64,000 nucleotides of DNA from Gilvimarinus sp. 2_MG-2023. GTDB lineage: Bacteria; Pseudomonadota; Gammaproteobacteria; Pseudomonadales; Cellvibrionaceae. The position numbers and the translations under genes were made by a program. Positions within the stretch are counted from its first letter, which is position 1, and each line of letters begins with the position of its first letter. The stretch is from assembly GCF_030547685.1 (NCBI RefSeq), contig NZ_JAUOQM010000041.1, positions 1-64,000 of the forward strand, written 5' to 3'. Positions 61,708 to 64,000 of this stretch are shown in pieces. The notes under the pieces were generated by a model that was given only the letters and a program-made list of their open reading frames with translations, had not been told where the DNA came from and did not search any database.

Positions 61708-64000
61708 TTAGAACTTGGCGCGAACGCCCATGGTATAACGCGAACCAAACTGTTCAGCACTTAACAGTTGCTCAGCGTAGCGACCGTGGCGACGGGTGGT
61801 TTCATCGGTGATGTTAAGACCTTCGATAAATACCGAGACGTTGTCGTTAATGTCGTAGCTGGCGTTCAAATCCCATTGGCCATAGGCTTCGGTAAATGTC
61901 GGTTCATTGAAGTTCTGCGGCTGTCCAGTGCTCAACAGGAAGTCATCGCGCCAGTTGTAAGCCAGACGAATCTGGAAACCGCCTTTTTCATAGAACCCGA
62001 TCAGGTTAGCCGAATCGCTCAAACCGGTCAGTGCTAGAGTTTGATCGAAAGAGGTGATGTCATATTCAACGTCAGCGTTTACCAAAGTGGCATTAGCAAT
62101 TGCACCAAAGCCGCTTTCGCCAAACATATGCTGCAGATTTACCTCCCAGCCGTCAACTTCGGTGCTCTCCAGGTTTCCGGGTGTACCGACATCCCAAGTT
62201 ACGACGGGGTCACCTGATTGTGACAGGCAGGCAGGGTTAGGTGTGGCTCCGGCATCGGGGCAACCTGGGCGGGCATTGACACTTGAGTCGCGCAGAGGTT
62301 CACCGTTTACATCCAAAATCTCGCGTTTTTCGACGGTCGAGCCGATGAAGTTATCCACATATTTCTTGAAGTAGCCCACTGAGGCATAGCTACCTTCGGC
62401 GTAGTACCACTCAACCGACAAGTCGATATTTTCTGACTCGTAGGGTAGTAGTCCAGGGTTACCCTGTGTGGCATTAAATGGGCCATTGGGGCGTGCAACG
62501 CTGATTTGCGTGGCGGGGAACATTGCCGAAATATCCGGACGCGACAAGGTTTTGCTGTAGCTGGCACGAGCCACCCAGTCTTCGCTAAGCTCGACTTTTA
62601 CGTCCAGGTTAGGTAGGAATCGGGTGTAACCGCCTTCTAGGGTCTGATCCGATGGGTTGTTGTCGTAGATTACCTGTAGCTCTTCGGTGTTGCGGTAATT
62701 GAGAGCGATAATACCGTTTTGAACCGAGGTACCCTCGGTGTCGGTGTCTTCATAACGAACACCGGCATTGATAGTGATTGGTAGGTTGTTAAATTCAGTT
62801 TCTAAATCAAACGCTAAATAGGCGGCAACAGTCTCTTCTTTAACGCGATTGATTGTGGGCGGATTAACGAAAAAGTCGCCTTGTGCATCAATAATGTCGA
62901 TGAATTCTGCCGCGTTGTAATCGACTAAGTAAGGGAACAAGCCACTGGTGTCGCCAAGGTCACTACCAAAATCACCTAGTTCGTAAAATTCAAGGTCGAG
63001 ACCCGAGATATCTGCATTAACAAAACCAAAAGTGGCGGTATTGAGTGCATCGACATTGTACTCGGTGCTTTCTACACCAAAATGAATGGTGCGTAAGGCA
63101 CCACTGTTGGCGTTATCCCATTCACCGGCAATTTTATATTGCTTAATGTTATTTTCAACTTCGTTGCCGCGTTTTTGGAACAGGTCAGTAACAATATTGT
63201 TTGGATCGTAAGCGTCTGCACCAGTTTCGGCTACCAGATCCGAATCATCGTAAATGATTGTTGGAAGACCAGTACCGTTTAGGTCGGCACCTATGTCTAC
63301 CATGCCAACACCATCAAGGCGCGGGTTTTTCAGGTTGGCGATGGTTTCCGATTGTTCCCCATCAGGTTGGGAGTGCGAAGTTGAATCGTGAGCATCAAAT
63401 GTCAAGGTTAAGTTGTCGGTCACATCCCAGGCAACATTTAGGCCAATGGATTCGTTCTCGGTCAGGTAATGATAATCCCATGCCCAGAAGTTTAGTTCGT
63501 CGTTGGGGTTGCGAATTTGGGTGGCGGTACCATTGGCATCGGTGATGCTTTCGGGGTTATCAAACCAGTAACTGGTGCGGTTCATGTCGATATTTTCTTC
63601 GTAGTTCGACATGACGTAATCAAGGGTCGCCGTCAGGCTATCCATCGGAGCAAATTGCAATACAACCTGGGCGTTTTCGCGTGTGCGGTAATGGTTGGCT
63701 ACATCCGCATCAAACGTATATGGTGCCCAAAAGTTGTCATCTGTATCAGCGCTGCCCAAATTGCGAACCCAAGCCTGAGTGCCTACGCGTTGACTTTGGC
63801 TGTTGCGTTCGGCGTACGACCCAGAAACCAATAAGCCGAACATATCATCCAGGAAGGTGGTGCTAACCATGGCTGATACTTCAGGTGTTACATCATCACC
63901 TTCTTCGTTACTGGAATCCATCATCCCTTTTACGCTGCCGGCCATGGTAAAGCCGTCGTGGTCAAAGGGTCGGGCAGTTTTAATGTTGATGGTGGCGCCA
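61708..64000 (-). CDS. TonB-dependent receptor, C-terminal part (N-terminus beyond the window)
   Basis: About 763 codons are visible. The frame is open to the edge, starting inside the plug (GATINIKTARPFDHDGFTMAGSVKG). The signal peptide, TonB box and start are therefore missing; an ATG at 63945 is only an internal Met. The rest is a beta-barrel with sugar-receptor features such as LSRPDISAMFPATQ, FQIRLAYNWRDDFLLSTGQPQNF and VFIEGLNITDETTRRHGRYAEQ. It ends in an aromatic residue (MGVRAKF). It heads an operon with halogenase-like, SapC-like and lactonase-like genes. Its substrate is probably a galactan oligosaccharide; no PUL operator can be checked because the promoter is outside. Confidence 0.93.
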   Translation of the reverse strand, partial: GATINIKTARPFDHDGFTMAGSVKGMMDSSNEEGDDVTPEVSAMVSTTFLDDMFGLLVSGSYAERNSQSQRVGTQAWVRNLGSADTDDNFWAPYTFDADVANHYRTRENAQVVLQFAPMDSLTATLDYVMSNYEENIDMNRTSYWFDNPESITDANGTATQIRNPNDELNFWAWDYHYLTENESIGLNVAWDVTDNLTLTFDAHDSTSHSQPDGEQSETIANLKNPRLDGVGMVDIGADLNGTGLPTIIYDDSDLVAETGADAYDPNNIVTDLFQKRGNEVENNIKQYKIAGEWDNANSGALRTIHFGVESTEYNVDALNTATFGFVNADISGLDLEFYELGDFGSDLGDTSGLFPYLVDYNAAEFIDIIDAQGDFFVNPPTINRVKEETVAAYLAFDLETEFNNLPITINAGVRYEDTDTEGTSVQNGIIALNYRNTEELQVIYDNNPSDQTLEGGYTRFLPNLDVKVELSEDWVARASYSKTLSRPDISAMFPATQISVARPNGPFNATQGNPGLLPYESENIDLSVEWYYAEGSYASVGYFKKYVDNFIGSTVEKREILDVNGEPLRDSSVNARPGCPDAGATPNPACLSQSGDPVVTWDVGTPGNLESTEVDGWEVNLQHMFGESGFGAIANATLVNADVEYDITSFDQTLALTGLSDSANLIGFYEKGGFQIRLAYNWRDDFLLSTGQPQNFNEPTFTEAYGQWDLNASYDINDNVSVFIEGLNITDETTRRHGRYAEQLLSAEQFGSRYTMGVRAKF

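Noticed and set aside
63945-63999. Met codon at 63945 as the true start of the last TonB receptor
   Set aside because: The frame continues upstream to the window edge with typical plug-domain sequence, so the start lies outside.

Overview
The window looks like chromosomal DNA of a marine, red-alga-degrading gammaproteobacterium, most likely from the Cellvibrionaceae or Alteromonadales. This rests on TonB-dependent receptors paired with FAD halogenase-like genes, polyserine and Ser/Gln linkers in secreted enzymes, and a dense set of galactan hydrolases and sulfatases. Almost the whole window is a polysaccharide utilisation locus for kappa-type (probably hybrid) carrageenan. It is joined to a D-galactose (Leloir) operon and to an agar-type 3,6-anhydro-L-galactosidase. 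No rRNA, tRNA or CRISPR array was seen.

Layout. 0-1.5 kb: truncated Zn alcohol dehydrogenase, divergent from an AraC regulator. 1.6-9 kb: GH167/GH42-like lipoprotein hydrolase, XdhC and MobA-like molybdenum-cofactor factors, an unknown 136-aa protein, and a two-subunit Tat-exported molybdenum hydroxylase. 9.1-15 kb: GntR/FadR regulator, a degenerate IS4-type element, then MFS transporter and cytoplasmic GH127 (predicted 3,6-anhydro-D-galactosidase). 15-24 kb (visibly AT-richer): sulfatase, TonB receptor, halogenase-like protein and a second GH167/GH42-like lipoprotein. 24-30 kb, minus strand: a very unusual 1034-aa secreted protein with a CxxCH haem motif, downstream of a modular kappa-carrageenase. 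30-41 kb: a giant TonB receptor, a surface lipoprotein, a beta-helix lipoprotein and two sulfatases. 41-48 kb: three GH16 enzymes, an FG-GAP/ASPIC lipoprotein and an SMP-30-like lipoprotein. 48-52 kb: 3,6-anhydrogalactonate cycloisomerase, aldehyde dehydrogenase, KDGal kinase and KDPGal aldolase. 52-58 kb: galE-galT-galK, GH117 and galM. 58-64 kb, minus strand: TonB receptor (truncated at the window edge), halogenase-like protein, SapC-like protein and a lactonase-like lipoprotein.

How it works together (inference from families and order). Secreted GH16 enzymes and S1 sulfatases cut and desulfate the galactan. TonB receptors with surface lipoproteins import the oligosaccharides. Periplasmic exo-enzymes trim them. 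The MFS carrier brings small products in, and GH127 releases D-anhydrogalactose and galactose. The anhydro sugar goes through ALDH, cycloisomerase, kinase and aldolase to pyruvate and glyceraldehyde-3-phosphate, while galactose enters the Leloir operon.

The main new points are these. (1) A palindromic operator, AAACAT-N3-ATGTTT, recurs at eight places, all in promoter regions of these genes and including the GntR gene's own promoter. It links the molybdenum enzyme to the carrageenan genes. (2) A different palindrome, TATTGTATACAATA, marks the galactose/GH117 block. (3) The 1034-aa haem-motif protein and the molybdenum hydroxylase suggest an oxidative branch in carrageenan breakdown that I do not recognise as described.
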